Origin: Terrisporobacter othiniensis
GTDB lineage: Bacteria; Bacillota; Clostridia; Peptostreptococcales; Peptostreptococcaceae
Length of the DNA: 64,000 nucleotides
Direction of reading: 5' to 3'
Assembly: GCF_000808015.1 (NCBI RefSeq)
Contig: NZ_JWHR01000109.1
Span: 62,001 to 126,000, forward strand
A program made the translations under genes and the position numbers. Positions 15,797-24,273 of this stretch are shown here, one piece after another. The notes under the pieces were generated by a model. It was given only the letters and a program-made list of their open reading frames with translations. It did not search any database and was not told the DNA's origin. The stretch's first letter is position 1, and each line of letters begins with the position of its first letter.

Positions 15797-17146
15797 ATGA
15801 GTAATAATTTATATTTAGAATGTTACAGTGGAATTAGTGGAGATATGATGGTAGCATCATTATTAGATTTGGGGGCTAGTGAAGAAGTTTTAAATAAAGC
15901 TTTGAGCAGTTTACAAGTTGATGGTTTTAAAATAGCAATAAGTAGAGTATCAAAAAATGGATTAGATGCTTGTGATTTTAACGTGATTTTAGATGAGAAA
16001 CATGAAAATCACGATCATGATATGAATTACCTTTATGGAGAAGAGGAACATAACCACAATCATGAAGTGCATGATCAACACCACCATGACCATGACCATA
16101 ATCACGATCATGAGGATCATCACCATAATCACGATCATGAAAATAAACATGACCATGACCATAATCACCACCATGAACATCGTGGATTATCAGATATAAT
16201 TTCAATTATTGAGAAGGCTAATATTACAAACAATGCAAAGAAAATAGCAATAAATATCTTTAATATATTAGGAAAAGCAGAAGCCAAAGCCCATGGAGTC
16301 AGTATAGATGAAGTGCATTTCCATGAAGTTGGAGCAGTAGATTCTATAGTAGATATTATTGCTGTGGCAGTTTGTTTAGATAATTTACAAATAGAAGAGG
16401 TAATAGTACCAGTATTATATGAAGGTAGTGGATTTATTCGTTGTCAACATGGATTAATACCAGTACCAGTGCCAGCAGTTTCACATATTGTGGCAAATAA
16501 TAATTTAAAACTTCATCTTACAAATACACAAGGAGAATTAGTAACTCCTACTGGTGCGGCTATTGTGGCTGCTATAAAAACTAATGATAAGCTTCCTGGA
16601 GAGTTTTCTATTAAAAAGATAGGATTAGGAGCAGGTAAAAGAACATATGAAAATCCAAGTATATTAAGAGCAATGCTTATAGAAAGTAAAGATGAAAATA
16701 AAGACTTTGTAGTTAAGTTGGAAAGTAATGTAGATGATTGTTCTGGAGAAGCTTTAGGATATGTTATGGATCGTTTACTACAAGCAGGGGCTAGGGATGT
16801 TCACTACATGCCAGTATTTATGAAGAAGAACCGTCCAGCTTATCAACTAAATGTTATTTGTAATGAAGAAGATGTAACAAAATTAGAAAATATTATATTC
16901 GAAGAAACTACAACTATTGGAATTAGAAAACAAAAAATGGAGAGAAGTATTTTAAAAAGAGAAATTAAAAAAGTGAAAACTTCATTGGGAGAAGTAGTAA
17001 TAAAAGAATGTTACTTGAACAGTGGAAAGAGAGTTTATCCTGAATATGATAGTGTTATAGAAATATGTAAAAAACATGATAAATCATATCAAGATGTATA
17101 TCAAATTATAATAAAAGAATGTGGTGAAGGGGTAAATTTATGTTAA
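15797..17146 (+). CDS. larC: LarC, nickel-pincer cofactor biosynthesis cyclometallase
   Basis: 449 residues from the ATG at 15797, preceded by AGGGGGAAG; an in-frame ATG 12 codons upstream lacks a ribosome site. LarC (DUF111) inserts nickel into the pincer nucleotide used by lactate racemase. YLECYSGISGDMMVASLLDLG, DEVHFHEVGAVDSIVDI and TPTGAAI are family signatures. A histidine/aspartate-rich loop spans about residues 69-128 and is the expected nickel-binding insert. In Lactobacillus the protein is made by frameshifting between larC1 and larC2; here one continuous frame covers both halves. larA, larB and larE are not nearby. A small zinc-ribbon ORF overlaps its stop. Confidence 0.9.
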   Translation: MSNNLYLECYSGISGDMMVASLLDLGASEEVLNKALSSLQVDGFKIAISRVSKNGLDACDFNVILDEKHENHDHDMNYLYGEEEHNHNHEVHDQHHHDHDHNHDHEDHHHNHDHENKHDHDHNHHHEHRGLSDIISIIEKANITNNAKKIAINIFNILGKAEAKAHGVSIDEVHFHEVGAVDSIVDIIAVAVCLDNLQIEEVIVPVLYEGSGFIRCQHGLIPVPVPAVSHIVANNNLKLHLTNTQGELVTPTGAAIVAAIKTNDKLPGEFSIKKIGLGAGKRTYENPSILRAMLIESKDENKDFVVKLESNVDDCSGEALGYVMDRLLQAGARDVHYMPVFMKKNRPAYQLNVICNEEDVTKLENIIFEETTTIGIRKQKMERSILKREIKKVKTSLGEVVIKECYLNSGKRVYPEYDSVIEICKKHDKSYQDVYQIIIKECGEGVNLC

Positions 17147-17289
17147 AAGAATATTACTGTCCGTACTGTAAAAGTAAACTAGAAGTTTTAGATGGATGAG
17201 GCAGTATTAGTTATTATTGCCAGGAGTGCAATATGGTTGTGTCTAGGAAAAAAATTTTAACTGAAGAAGAGATTTTAGAGGACGAATAG
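17140..17289 (+). CDS. Small zinc-ribbon protein with in-frame UGA (recoded or nonsense)
   Basis: The ATG at 17140 overlaps the larC stop and has AAGGGG 8 bases upstream, so translational coupling is expected. The frame codes for YYCPYCKSKLEVLDG, then TGA at 17197-17199 (codon 20), then GSISYYCQECNMVVSRKKIL and an acidic tail ending at TAG 17287. The two CxxC pairs (Cys7/Cys10 and Cys27/Cys30) make a classic zinc ribbon only if the UGA is read through. Bases 17200-17221, directly after UGA, can form a 7-bp hairpin. Either this is a recent nonsense change from TGG or TGC/TGT, or the UGA is recoded, for example as selenocysteine. The sequence alone does not decide. Confidence 0.6.
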
Positions 17290-17331
17290 AAGTTGCATAA
17301 AATACTTTATATAAATAAAGGGATTTATAAA

Positions 17332-17373
17332 CATCTATAGAATAATATGTCTAAAGAACTTATTCTGTAGATG
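17332..17373 (+). promoter_or_regulatory. Leader hairpin directly before a ribosome binding site
   Basis: CATCTATAGAATA (17332-17344) pairs with TATTCTGTAGATG (17361-17373), 13 pairs with one wobble. The stem ends right at the GGAGG of the next gene and has no T-run, so it could influence translation rather than terminate transcription. Confidence 0.45.
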
Positions 17374-17387
17374 GAGGAAAAATAATA

Positions 17388-17909
17388 GTGGATATTAAAG
17401 CAAAGTATACAAATGAAGAGTTAGATTTTACTTCAAAAAAAGAATATATAAATGAAAATATATTGACACAATATGGGCAACTAGCAGCCCAAAAGGCATC
17501 TACTCCCATATCTATATCTGATTCTTCAATACTTATGGATTTGGAAATGGAAATGTGTTTAAAAATATTAAATATTTGGGAAGTTTATAAATACAACTTA
17601 GATGGTAAGCAAATATTAAATGAAAATATATTTGTGGATAGAGAAAAGTTTATTTATAAAATATTACTTGGTAAAATATTAAGGTTAATACCTGGAGGTG
17701 TTACTATTATATCCATAGGTATAAACGATTCGCTTGCAAGAAGGCTTACTCAAGCATTAGGATATGCCATTTCAGAATTATGCTCATCATACATTAAATT
17801 AGTAATCGATAAAGATTGTGTCAATTTAGAAAAGGTTTTTACAAAAGAAGCCCTAGAAGATTTAATGGAAAGTTATTTAATGGAATATAATAAAACAGTA
17901 TTAAATTAG
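17388..17909 (+). CDS. Hypothetical protein, 173 aa
   Basis: The GTG start at 17388 follows GGAGG at a suitable distance. The first 45 residues are polar. The middle holds a helical segment with acidic EMEMCLKILNIWEVY. Then comes a moderately hydrophobic stretch, ILRLIPGGVTIISIGIND, followed by RRLTQALGYAISELCSSYI. This Gly-rich helix and LGYA pattern faintly recall the YcjF/DUF697 domain found next to small GTPases, but I would not assign it. It has no signal peptide. It stands alone between a leader hairpin and a terminator. Confidence 0.6.
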   Translation: MDIKAKYTNEELDFTSKKEYINENILTQYGQLAAQKASTPISISDSSILMDLEMEMCLKILNIWEVYKYNLDGKQILNENIFVDREKFIYKILLGKILRLIPGGVTIISIGINDSLARRLTQALGYAISELCSSYIKLVIDKDCVNLEKVFTKEALEDLMESYLMEYNKTVLN

Positions 17910-17917
17910 ATAAATAT

Positions 17918-17954
17918 AAAGCAGAAGATTAAAGTTATAATCTTCTGCTTTTTT
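17918..17954 (+). terminator. Terminator
   Basis: AAAGCAGAAGATT (17918-17930) pairs with AATCTTCTGCTTT (17939-17951), followed by Ts. Confidence 0.88.
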
Positions 17955-18019
17955 ATATATGAGGAAAATTATATTTCTCTCAAATCTATGGAAAAATCAA
18001 ATAAATATTAATTACTATG

Positions 18020-18097
18020 TTGCAAAACAAGATAGGTTGGAGTATATTATAAGTATAGTAGGTTGTAATACAAGTTACATTTCTATCTTGTATTGCA
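18020..18097 (+). promoter_or_regulatory. padR promoter with three related operator half-sites
   Basis: TTGCAA (18020-18025) and TATATT (18043-18048) with 17 bases between form a promoter. TGTAATACAAG (18064-18074) and CTTGTATTGCA (18087-18097) are inverted with one mismatch. The reverse complement of 18082-18097, TTGCAATACAAGATAG, matches 18020-18035 at 15 of 16 bases. The sites cover the -35 box and the start of the transcript. Confidence 0.65.
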
Positions 18098-18113
18098 ATA
18101 TAGGAGGTACAAA

Positions 18114-18434
18114 ATGAATTCAACACAAATGTTAAAGGGCATTTTAGAAGGGTGCTTGTTGGTGGTTATATCAGAAGAAGAGGTGTATGGATATGAAATG
18201 ACTAAGAAATTAGAGTTATATGGATTTAATATGGTCAGTGAAGGAAGTATATATCCTTTATTGATAAGAATGAAAAAAGAAGGATTAGTTACCACAACAA
18301 CAAAAGCATCAGAAAGTGGACCAAAGAGGAAATATTATTCTTTAACAGATAAAGGACAAGAGCAGCTAGCTGAATTTATGAAAATATGGAAAAACATATC
18401 TATGAGTGTAAATAAATTATTGGAAGGGAAGTAA
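18114..18434 (+). CDS. PadR-family transcriptional regulator
   Basis: 106 residues from the ATG at 18114; AGGAGG lies directly upstream and inside the longer TTG-initiated frame, which is therefore wrong. The winged-helix signature is clear: GCLLVVISEEEVYGYEM, EGSIYPLLIRMKKEGLV and GPKRKYYSLTDKGQEQL. It is a short, PadR-s1-type protein without a large C-terminal domain. The next gene, 13 bases later, is a HAAS-type membrane protein, the usual partner of such regulators. Repeated operator half-sites upstream imply autorepression. Confidence 0.92.
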   Translation: MNSTQMLKGILEGCLLVVISEEEVYGYEMTKKLELYGFNMVSEGSIYPLLIRMKKEGLVTTTTKASESGPKRKYYSLTDKGQEQLAEFMKIWKNISMSVNKLLEGK

Positions 18435-18447
18435 GGAGGAGTAGACT

Positions 18448-19200
18448 ATGAGTGAATGTTATAATAATAAAATATCTAAAGAAGGTGAAGAATTTATTTT
18501 AAGCTTGAATATGTATTTAGTAAGTACAGGAAAAAGTGAAGTTGAAATAAAAGAATTTATAGAAGAAGCTGAGCAACATTTAATTCTAGGTGAGCAAGAA
18601 GGAAAGAGTGTGAAAGATATTTTTGGAAATTCTCCTGAAGAATATGCAAAATCTGTGGCAGATGAATTATCATTTAGCAAAAAGGATTTAATCGAAACAG
18701 TTTTAATGTTTATTATAGGTTTTGGAACATGGATATTTTTAAGTGGAATAAAGAATGGAATAGTTACTATGTCTGTTATGGAAGTCATATCAGTACCATT
18801 AGTTTATTTGCTTACTATAATTATATTAGTTATTTTGGCTAGAAAATTTGCATTTAAAGATAAAAAGTTTTCAGTAGGAATATTTGTATTATTTTGTGTA
18901 AATATCTGTGCTTTAGTTATTATAGGATTAATAGGAAGAAATATGGACCAATCAATAGTTATTAATAAACTATTAGTAAGTATAATTATTGGAGCACTTT
19001 TTTTATTATCTTTAATAGCATCGAAAAAAATAGATACATGGTTTCTAATGTTACCTTTTATATTCTATATTCCTGTCATAATAGAGAGTTTTACAAATAT
19101 TAATTTTGGAGAAAATGTTTTAGTTAAAATTATACCTCTAATATTATGTGTAATTTTAGGTATAATTGAATCTAAAAGAATGATTAAATCAAATGATTAA
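18448..19200 (+). CDS. HAAS-domain membrane protein, PadR partner
   Basis: 250 residues. The first 75 form a helical soluble domain (EEFILSLNMYLVSTGKSEVEIKEFIEEAEQHL) matching the HAAS/DUF1700-like domain that commonly follows PadR regulators. The rest has about six membrane helices. Related proteins sense or manage envelope stress, but their biochemical role is not established. It overlaps no neighbour, has AGGAGGAG upstream and ends at a bidirectional terminator. Confidence 0.72.
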   Translation: MSECYNNKISKEGEEFILSLNMYLVSTGKSEVEIKEFIEEAEQHLILGEQEGKSVKDIFGNSPEEYAKSVADELSFSKKDLIETVLMFIIGFGTWIFLSGIKNGIVTMSVMEVISVPLVYLLTIIILVILARKFAFKDKKFSVGIFVLFCVNICALVIIGLIGRNMDQSIVINKLLVSIIIGALFLLSLIASKKIDTWFLMLPFIFYIPVIIESFTNINFGENVLVKIIPLILCVILGIIESKRMIKSND

Positions 19201-19205
19201 TAAAT

Positions 19206-19241
19206 AAAAAATCTTAAGCCATTTTTAGCTTAAGATTTTTT
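19206..19241. terminator. Bidirectional terminator between convergent genes
   Basis: AAAAAATCTTAAGC (19206-19219) pairs with GCTTAAGATTTTTT (19228-19241); it has A- and T-tracts on both sides. Confidence 0.88.
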
Positions 19242-19243
19242 AT

Positions 19244-21163
19244 TTATATTGATTTATTTAATTCACCTAAATGACATAATTCTTTTAGTATAACTATAAT
19301 GCTACTTAATATTATTTTTGTGTTAATATCTTTTGCTACAGTTATACCGTACTCAATTTTAGCAACTTTTGAACTAATATCCTCGTTGGAGTAATTAATT
19401 AAATCCTTCAAATCATTTAGAATTTCTTTTTGACTTTGGGATTTTATTTCTCCTCGTAATATCCAAATATAAAGCTCATAAATATTTGCAACTAAGGATC
19501 TTCTTTCACTAATTATTTTGCTATAAGAAGGTGAATTTGCTATTTTTTCATCGCCTCTTGCTTTGGCATCTATCAAAGAAGTTAAAACAATTAAATTTTT
19601 CATAGTAGTTGGTTGCTTATTTCCCTCTACTAAATTTTTTACTTCTTTAAGCATATTTATAATAGTTTCATGATACATATTTTTAAGCTGTATCATAGAA
19701 TCCTTTACTTTGTAAGGAAAAATGTATTTGTTAGCTAATATGGCCATCACTATACCAACAAAGACAAAGAAAATCCTATTTATTGTAAGTATTCCTACAT
19801 CTCCAAGTAAAGCAGCTGAACCTATGGCAGAGACTGTAACAAATATGGTAGAGTATCTGTATTGATTAGCATATCCATTTAGATATCCCGTAGCAAGTAT
19901 TATTAGCATTCTTAATGTTGGATCTTTAAAAATACTAAATAGTATAAATATAATAATAGAACCAATTATGGTAGCAAATACTCTATCCTTAGTTTTAGAT
20001 TTTGATGCTTCATATAAAGGTGTTATTAAAGAAAGCAGGGTAAATAAAATCCATCTACCTTCTGATAAATTAAAATATTGCATAATAAAGGTAGCAATAG
20101 TTATAGATATGGCAACTCTCATAGCATAACAAAACCTTATGGATTTCTTATCCATAAAAAAGGATTTAATTCCACTATCTGAGAAAAGTTCAGATATTTC
20201 GTGAGATCTATCTACAATATTGTATTGTTTCTCATCTAGTGCTCTTAAAGATTTTATAGTATCAGATAACAAAAGCATACTATCTAGTAATTGAAGATTT
20301 AATAAATCATCAATATCTTTTTCTTCACAGATTTTAAATAGTTTTTGCATATAAAGGGTTACATCATGCCCACCAATATTATCTTTAGAATTATTAAGAA
20401 GTAGTTTGACTTCTTTTATTAAAAGTTCTAGAGTTTTTAGTATGTCATTATCAATGGAGCCTAGATTAGTATCATGAATCATAGAGTGTATATTCTCCAA
20501 TGCTACTGACAAATTTAATTTTAGTCGGCCTTCTTCTGTTAAATAATAATTATATTCTCTTTTGTCATAAACCATAGTTCTAAAAGCATCTATGGATTGA
20601 TTAACTTTTTCTACACCATCATCAACTAAATCATATTGTTCTTTATATTCAATTTTATTTACTATAGAATCACATACATTTTCGAGTAGTTTATTTCCTG
20701 ATTTAGCTAGCCTATTTTTATTAACTAAAATTTGAGCCAGCATAATTACTATAGCTCCAAAAACTAATGAAAAAATTCTAAGAAGTAATTCCTGATTGTC
20801 TACAGGATTTGCTAATAAGAATAAATACTGTAATGTAAATGGCAGATATAGTGGGTTTCTTAAATTGTAACAAAAATTGTAGCTAATTAAGAATAAGGTG
20901 AAAAAATTAACTATAATTCCTAAGTACATATTTGAAATTACTAAATAAGAGCTAATACCAATTAACAAATTTATAAGTATAAGTTTGATTGTATTTCTAA
21001 CAGGAGACAGACTTAAATCTCTTTCTAAAAACATTAGTGTAGCTGTTACAGTAGTAACACCGATTAAAGTATTTTTTTCACCAAACATTAATTTAAATAC
21101 AACTATAAATGCAATTATTGCAATGAAGGTAACTGTTTTTGATACTATTAGTTTTTTGTCCAT
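19244..21163 (-). CDS. FUSC/aromatic-acid-exporter-like membrane protein
   Basis: 639 residues from the ATG at 21163, which has AGGAGGAG upstream; the longer frame lacks a site. Two clusters of membrane helices (about residues 5-150 and 340-470) flank long soluble helical regions, the duplicated layout of the FUSC family that includes YccS, AaeB and fusaric acid exporters. RFCYAMRVAISITIATFI with SEGRWILFTLLSLI is the characteristic start of the second repeat. A substrate cannot be read from the sequence. The gene is monocistronic and converges on the HAAS gene. Confidence 0.78.
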   Translation of the reverse strand: MDKKLIVSKTVTFIAIIAFIVVFKLMFGEKNTLIGVTTVTATLMFLERDLSLSPVRNTIKLILINLLIGISSYLVISNMYLGIIVNFFTLFLISYNFCYNLRNPLYLPFTLQYLFLLANPVDNQELLLRIFSLVFGAIVIMLAQILVNKNRLAKSGNKLLENVCDSIVNKIEYKEQYDLVDDGVEKVNQSIDAFRTMVYDKREYNYYLTEEGRLKLNLSVALENIHSMIHDTNLGSIDNDILKTLELLIKEVKLLLNNSKDNIGGHDVTLYMQKLFKICEEKDIDDLLNLQLLDSMLLLSDTIKSLRALDEKQYNIVDRSHEISELFSDSGIKSFFMDKKSIRFCYAMRVAISITIATFIMQYFNLSEGRWILFTLLSLITPLYEASKSKTKDRVFATIIGSIIIFILFSIFKDPTLRMLIILATGYLNGYANQYRYSTIFVTVSAIGSAALLGDVGILTINRIFFVFVGIVMAILANKYIFPYKVKDSMIQLKNMYHETIINMLKEVKNLVEGNKQPTTMKNLIVLTSLIDAKARGDEKIANSPSYSKIISERRSLVANIYELYIWILRGEIKSQSQKEILNDLKDLINYSNEDISSKVAKIEYGITVAKDINTKIILSSIIVILKELCHLGELNKSI

Positions 21164-21410
21164 TATTTTTCTCCTCCTAATAGTATTTTTCATATTTTTT
21201 GTCTAATTATACTTTTAATTGCTCATATTTATAATATTAATAAATATAAAGTAAATAATAAGTATAAGTTGGGAATTATAACATAAAAAGCTTTTTATTG
21301 TTTTTAGATACAAATAAATTACAATATGTATTTATAAAAGGTGTAAGTTATGATAAAATGTAGAGATTAGATGCATAAATCGTACTGAGAGTAATAATAG
21401 GAGGCACGAA

Positions 21411-22424
21411 ATGAAAAACAACGTAACTATAAAAGATGTTGCAAAACTGGCTGGTGTTTCTATATCAACAGTTTCAAGAGTTATAAATGATTCAAAACCA
21501 GTAACGGACGAAGTTAAACAAAGAGTTTTGGATGTAATCAAAGAAACAGGTTATGTACCAAACCCTCTTGCTAGAAGTTTAGTTACTAAAAAGAGTAAAT
21601 TAATAGGAGTTATAGTTCCAGAAGTATCAGATTCTTTTGTTAACGAAATATTGAACGGAATAGAAGCAGTTGCTAAGATGTATGATTACGATATACTTCT
21701 AGTAAATACTTATTCAGATAAAGAACAAGAATTAGACAGTATAAGACTACTTAAAACTAAACAAGTTGAAGGTATAGTAATGTTATCTTGGATATTAGAT
21801 GAAGAACATGTAAACTTTATGAAAGAAAGTCGTATTCCAGCAGTATATATAAGTAAAACAGCAAGAGAGTATGATGTATACTGTGTAAGTACAAGTAACG
21901 AAAATGCTACTTATGACATGACAAAGTACTTAATAGAAAGTAACCATAAAGATATAGCGTTAATCATGACTAGTAAAGAAGATACAATACTAGAAATGGA
22001 AAGAAGAAGAGGCTATGAATCAGCTTTAAGAGATAACAACATATCAGTAAGAAATGAATTAATTAAATATGGAAACACTGATTATGAAGGCGGATATAAC
22101 TCTATGAAAGAGCTTATAGATGAAAAAATAATACCATCAGCAGTATTTGTTACAGGTGATGAAGCAGCTGTTGGAGCAATAAATGCAATCTTTGATTCAG
22201 GATACAGTGTTCCACAAGATATTTCTGTAGCAGGATTCAATGATACGAAACTTGCAAAAATATATAGACCAAAATTAACAACAGTTTATCAACCATTATT
22301 CGATATGGGTGCAGTTTCAGTAAGAGCTTTAATCAAACTTATAAACGGTGAACCTGTTGAAGAAAAGAAAATAGAACTTCCATATCAAATTATGGAAAGA
22401 GAATCTGTTACAATTAAAAAATAA
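21411..22424 (+). CDS. ccpA: LacI-family regulator, CcpA-like
   Basis: 337 residues. The DNA-binding headpiece TIKDVAKLAGVSISTVSRVIN with the hinge PNPLARSLVTKK is typical of LacI/GalR proteins. The remaining 270 residues are a periplasmic-binding-protein fold (GVIVPEVSDSF, GFNDTKLA, TTVYQPLFDMG). Length and overall wording resemble clostridial CcpA, the global carbon catabolite regulator that binds HPr-Ser-P. No sugar operon adjoins it, consistent with a global role. The neighbouring hut operon is a plausible target, but I see no clear cre site before hutH. Assignment to CcpA is moderate. Confidence 0.75.
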   Translation: MKNNVTIKDVAKLAGVSISTVSRVINDSKPVTDEVKQRVLDVIKETGYVPNPLARSLVTKKSKLIGVIVPEVSDSFVNEILNGIEAVAKMYDYDILLVNTYSDKEQELDSIRLLKTKQVEGIVMLSWILDEEHVNFMKESRIPAVYISKTAREYDVYCVSTSNENATYDMTKYLIESNHKDIALIMTSKEDTILEMERRRGYESALRDNNISVRNELIKYGNTDYEGGYNSMKELIDEKIIPSAVFVTGDEAAVGAINAIFDSGYSVPQDISVAGFNDTKLAKIYRPKLTTVYQPLFDMGAVSVRALIKLINGEPVEEKKIELPYQIMERESVTIKK

Positions 22425-22439
22425 TAGACAAATATTATG

Positions 22440-22467
22440 GGCATATCCTTATGGATATGTCTTTTTT
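22440..22467 (+). terminator. Terminator after LacI-family gene
   Basis: GGCATATCC (22440-22448) pairs with GGATATGTC (22453-22461), followed by TTTTTT. Confidence 0.85.
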
Positions 22468-22558
22468 GTATATATTTTAATTTATATTTTAAATAAAAAT
22501 ATTATGGTAATATATGGAAGGGTAATCCTCAGAATATGTAGAATATTTATGAATGAGT

Positions 22559-22588
22559 AATTTTTAACAATTTTTAACAATTTTTGAT
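22559..22588 (+). repeat. Three tandem 10-base repeats before hutH
   Basis: The unit AATTTTTAAC occurs twice in a row and once more as AATTTTTGAT. It sits over the likely -35 region of a promoter whose -10 would be TATAAA at 22595. Spacing of one helical turn makes it a possible operator. Confidence 0.45.
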
Positions 22589-22629
22589 ATGTAGTATAAA
22601 CAATAAAAATTAGTTTTGGGGAGGTTTAT

Positions 22630-24213
22630 ATGAAAAAAATAATAATTGATGGAAATAGCCTTACGTTAGATGATTTAGTGAATGTTGCTAGACATAATTT
22701 TCCTGTAGAAATAAGCAAAGATGCTCTAGAAAAAGTAAAAATTTCTAGAGGAATAGTTGACGACATAGTTGAAGCTGGTCAAATATCTTATGGTATAACT
22801 ACTGGATTTGGAAAATTTTCAGATGTGGCAATATCAAAAGATGAGTGTAGACAATTACAAAAAAATTTAATTATGTCTCATTCATGTGGTGTTGGTAATC
22901 CTCTAAGTGAAGAAATTGTAAGAGCTATGATGCTACTTAGATCAAATGCGTTATCTAAAGGGTATTCAGGAGCAAGATGTGAAACTTTAGAAGTATTAAC
23001 TGAAATGCTAAATAAAGGTGTTCACCCTATAGTTCCAGAAAAAGGGTCCCTTGGTTCATCAGGAGATTTGGCACCATTATCTCATATGGTACTTACTATG
23101 TTAGGTCTTGGAGAAGCAACTTATAAAGGAAAAAGAATGGAATCTAAAGATGCTATGGAAGAAGCAGGTATTAAACCTCTTGAATATTTAGGTGCGAAAG
23201 AAGGTTTAGCACTAATAAATGGTACTCAATGTATGACTGCAGTTGGTGCAATAACTGTTTATGATGCCATGAATTTAATGAAAACAGCTGACATCTCTCT
23301 ATGCTTAACAATGGAAGCATTAAATGGTATAACTTGCGCTATGGATGAGAGAGTAAATTTAGTAAGACCTCACAAAGGACAATTTAATACTGCAAAAAAT
23401 GTGTTAACAATGGTTGAAGGTAGTGAAATGGTTACTAAACAAGGTGAACTTAGAACTCAAGACGCATATTCTCTAAGATGTTCACCACAAATTCATGGAG
23501 CTAGCAAAGATGCTTTAGAATATGTAAAAAATAAATTAGAAATAGAAATGAACTCAGTTACAGATAACCCTATAATATTCCCAGGAGAAGACCAAAAGAT
23601 AATTTCAGGTGGTAACTTCCATGGACAACCAATGGCATTAAGTTTTGATTTCCTTGGAATTGCTTTAGCAGAAATGGCAAATATAGCTGAAAGAAGACTA
23701 GAAAAGATGGTAAATCCAGCTTTAAGTCATGGACTACCTGCATTTTTAGTTAATCATGGTGGTTTAAATTCTGGATTTATGATAGTTCAATATTCTGCTG
23801 CATCACTTGTTTCAGAAAATAAAGTACTTGCTCATCCAGCAAGCGTAGACTCTATTCCTTCTTCTGCAAACCAAGAAGATCATGTTTCTATGGGAACAAT
23901 TGCAGCTAGAAAAGCTAGAGATATTATGGATAATGTGAGAAAAGTTATTGCTATGGAGATATTAACTAGTGTCCAAGCAATAGATTTAAGAGGAAAGAAA
24001 AAGTTAGGAGTAGGTACAGAAGCTGCTTATAACATAGTTAGAGATCATACTCCATTTATAGATAAAGATAGAATAATGTACAAAGATATAAACATTTGTG
24101 AAGATATAATAAAAGATAACTTATTAGTAGAAGCTGTTGAGGATGCATTAGAAGAAGAAATATTATTATTTGAAGATATAGAAGCAAAAAGACAGCTATC
24201 AGAAAATTTATAA
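22630..24213 (+). CDS. hutH: Histidine ammonia-lyase
   Basis: 527 residues, slightly longer than the common 500-510. It removes ammonia from histidine to give urocanate. YGITTGFGKFSDV and the loop GSLGSSGDLAPLSHM are clear. The self-cyclising MIO triad here is Ser143-Ser144-Gly145, where the textbook enzyme has Ala-Ser-Gly; the essential serine is kept. NPALSHGLPAF and ENKVLAHPASVDSIPSSANQEDHVSMG are further family stretches. It is first in a five-gene operon that also holds every later step. Confidence 0.95.
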   Translation: MKKIIIDGNSLTLDDLVNVARHNFPVEISKDALEKVKISRGIVDDIVEAGQISYGITTGFGKFSDVAISKDECRQLQKNLIMSHSCGVGNPLSEEIVRAMMLLRSNALSKGYSGARCETLEVLTEMLNKGVHPIVPEKGSLGSSGDLAPLSHMVLTMLGLGEATYKGKRMESKDAMEEAGIKPLEYLGAKEGLALINGTQCMTAVGAITVYDAMNLMKTADISLCLTMEALNGITCAMDERVNLVRPHKGQFNTAKNVLTMVEGSEMVTKQGELRTQDAYSLRCSPQIHGASKDALEYVKNKLEIEMNSVTDNPIIFPGEDQKIISGGNFHGQPMALSFDFLGIALAEMANIAERRLEKMVNPALSHGLPAFLVNHGGLNSGFMIVQYSAASLVSENKVLAHPASVDSIPSSANQEDHVSMGTIAARKARDIMDNVRKVIAMEILTSVQAIDLRGKKKLGVGTEAAYNIVRDHTPFIDKDRIMYKDINICEDIIKDNLLVEAVEDALEEEILLFEDIEAKRQLSENL

Positions 24214-24273
24214 TCGATATTAGATTTATAAATTTATTCTGAATAAAAATAAACTTTTAAAGGAGAAATCAAA

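Noticed and set aside
15978..16205. Long open frames opposite the LarC histidine loop
   Set aside because: They are produced by the repetitive His/Asp codons; no ribosome site or family signal.
17388..17909. Assignment of the 173-aa protein as a YcjF/DUF697 protein
   Set aside because: Only a faint similarity in one helix; too weak to name.
22468..22629. cre site for CcpA control of the hut operon
   Set aside because: No sequence close to TGnAAnCGnTnnCA was found.
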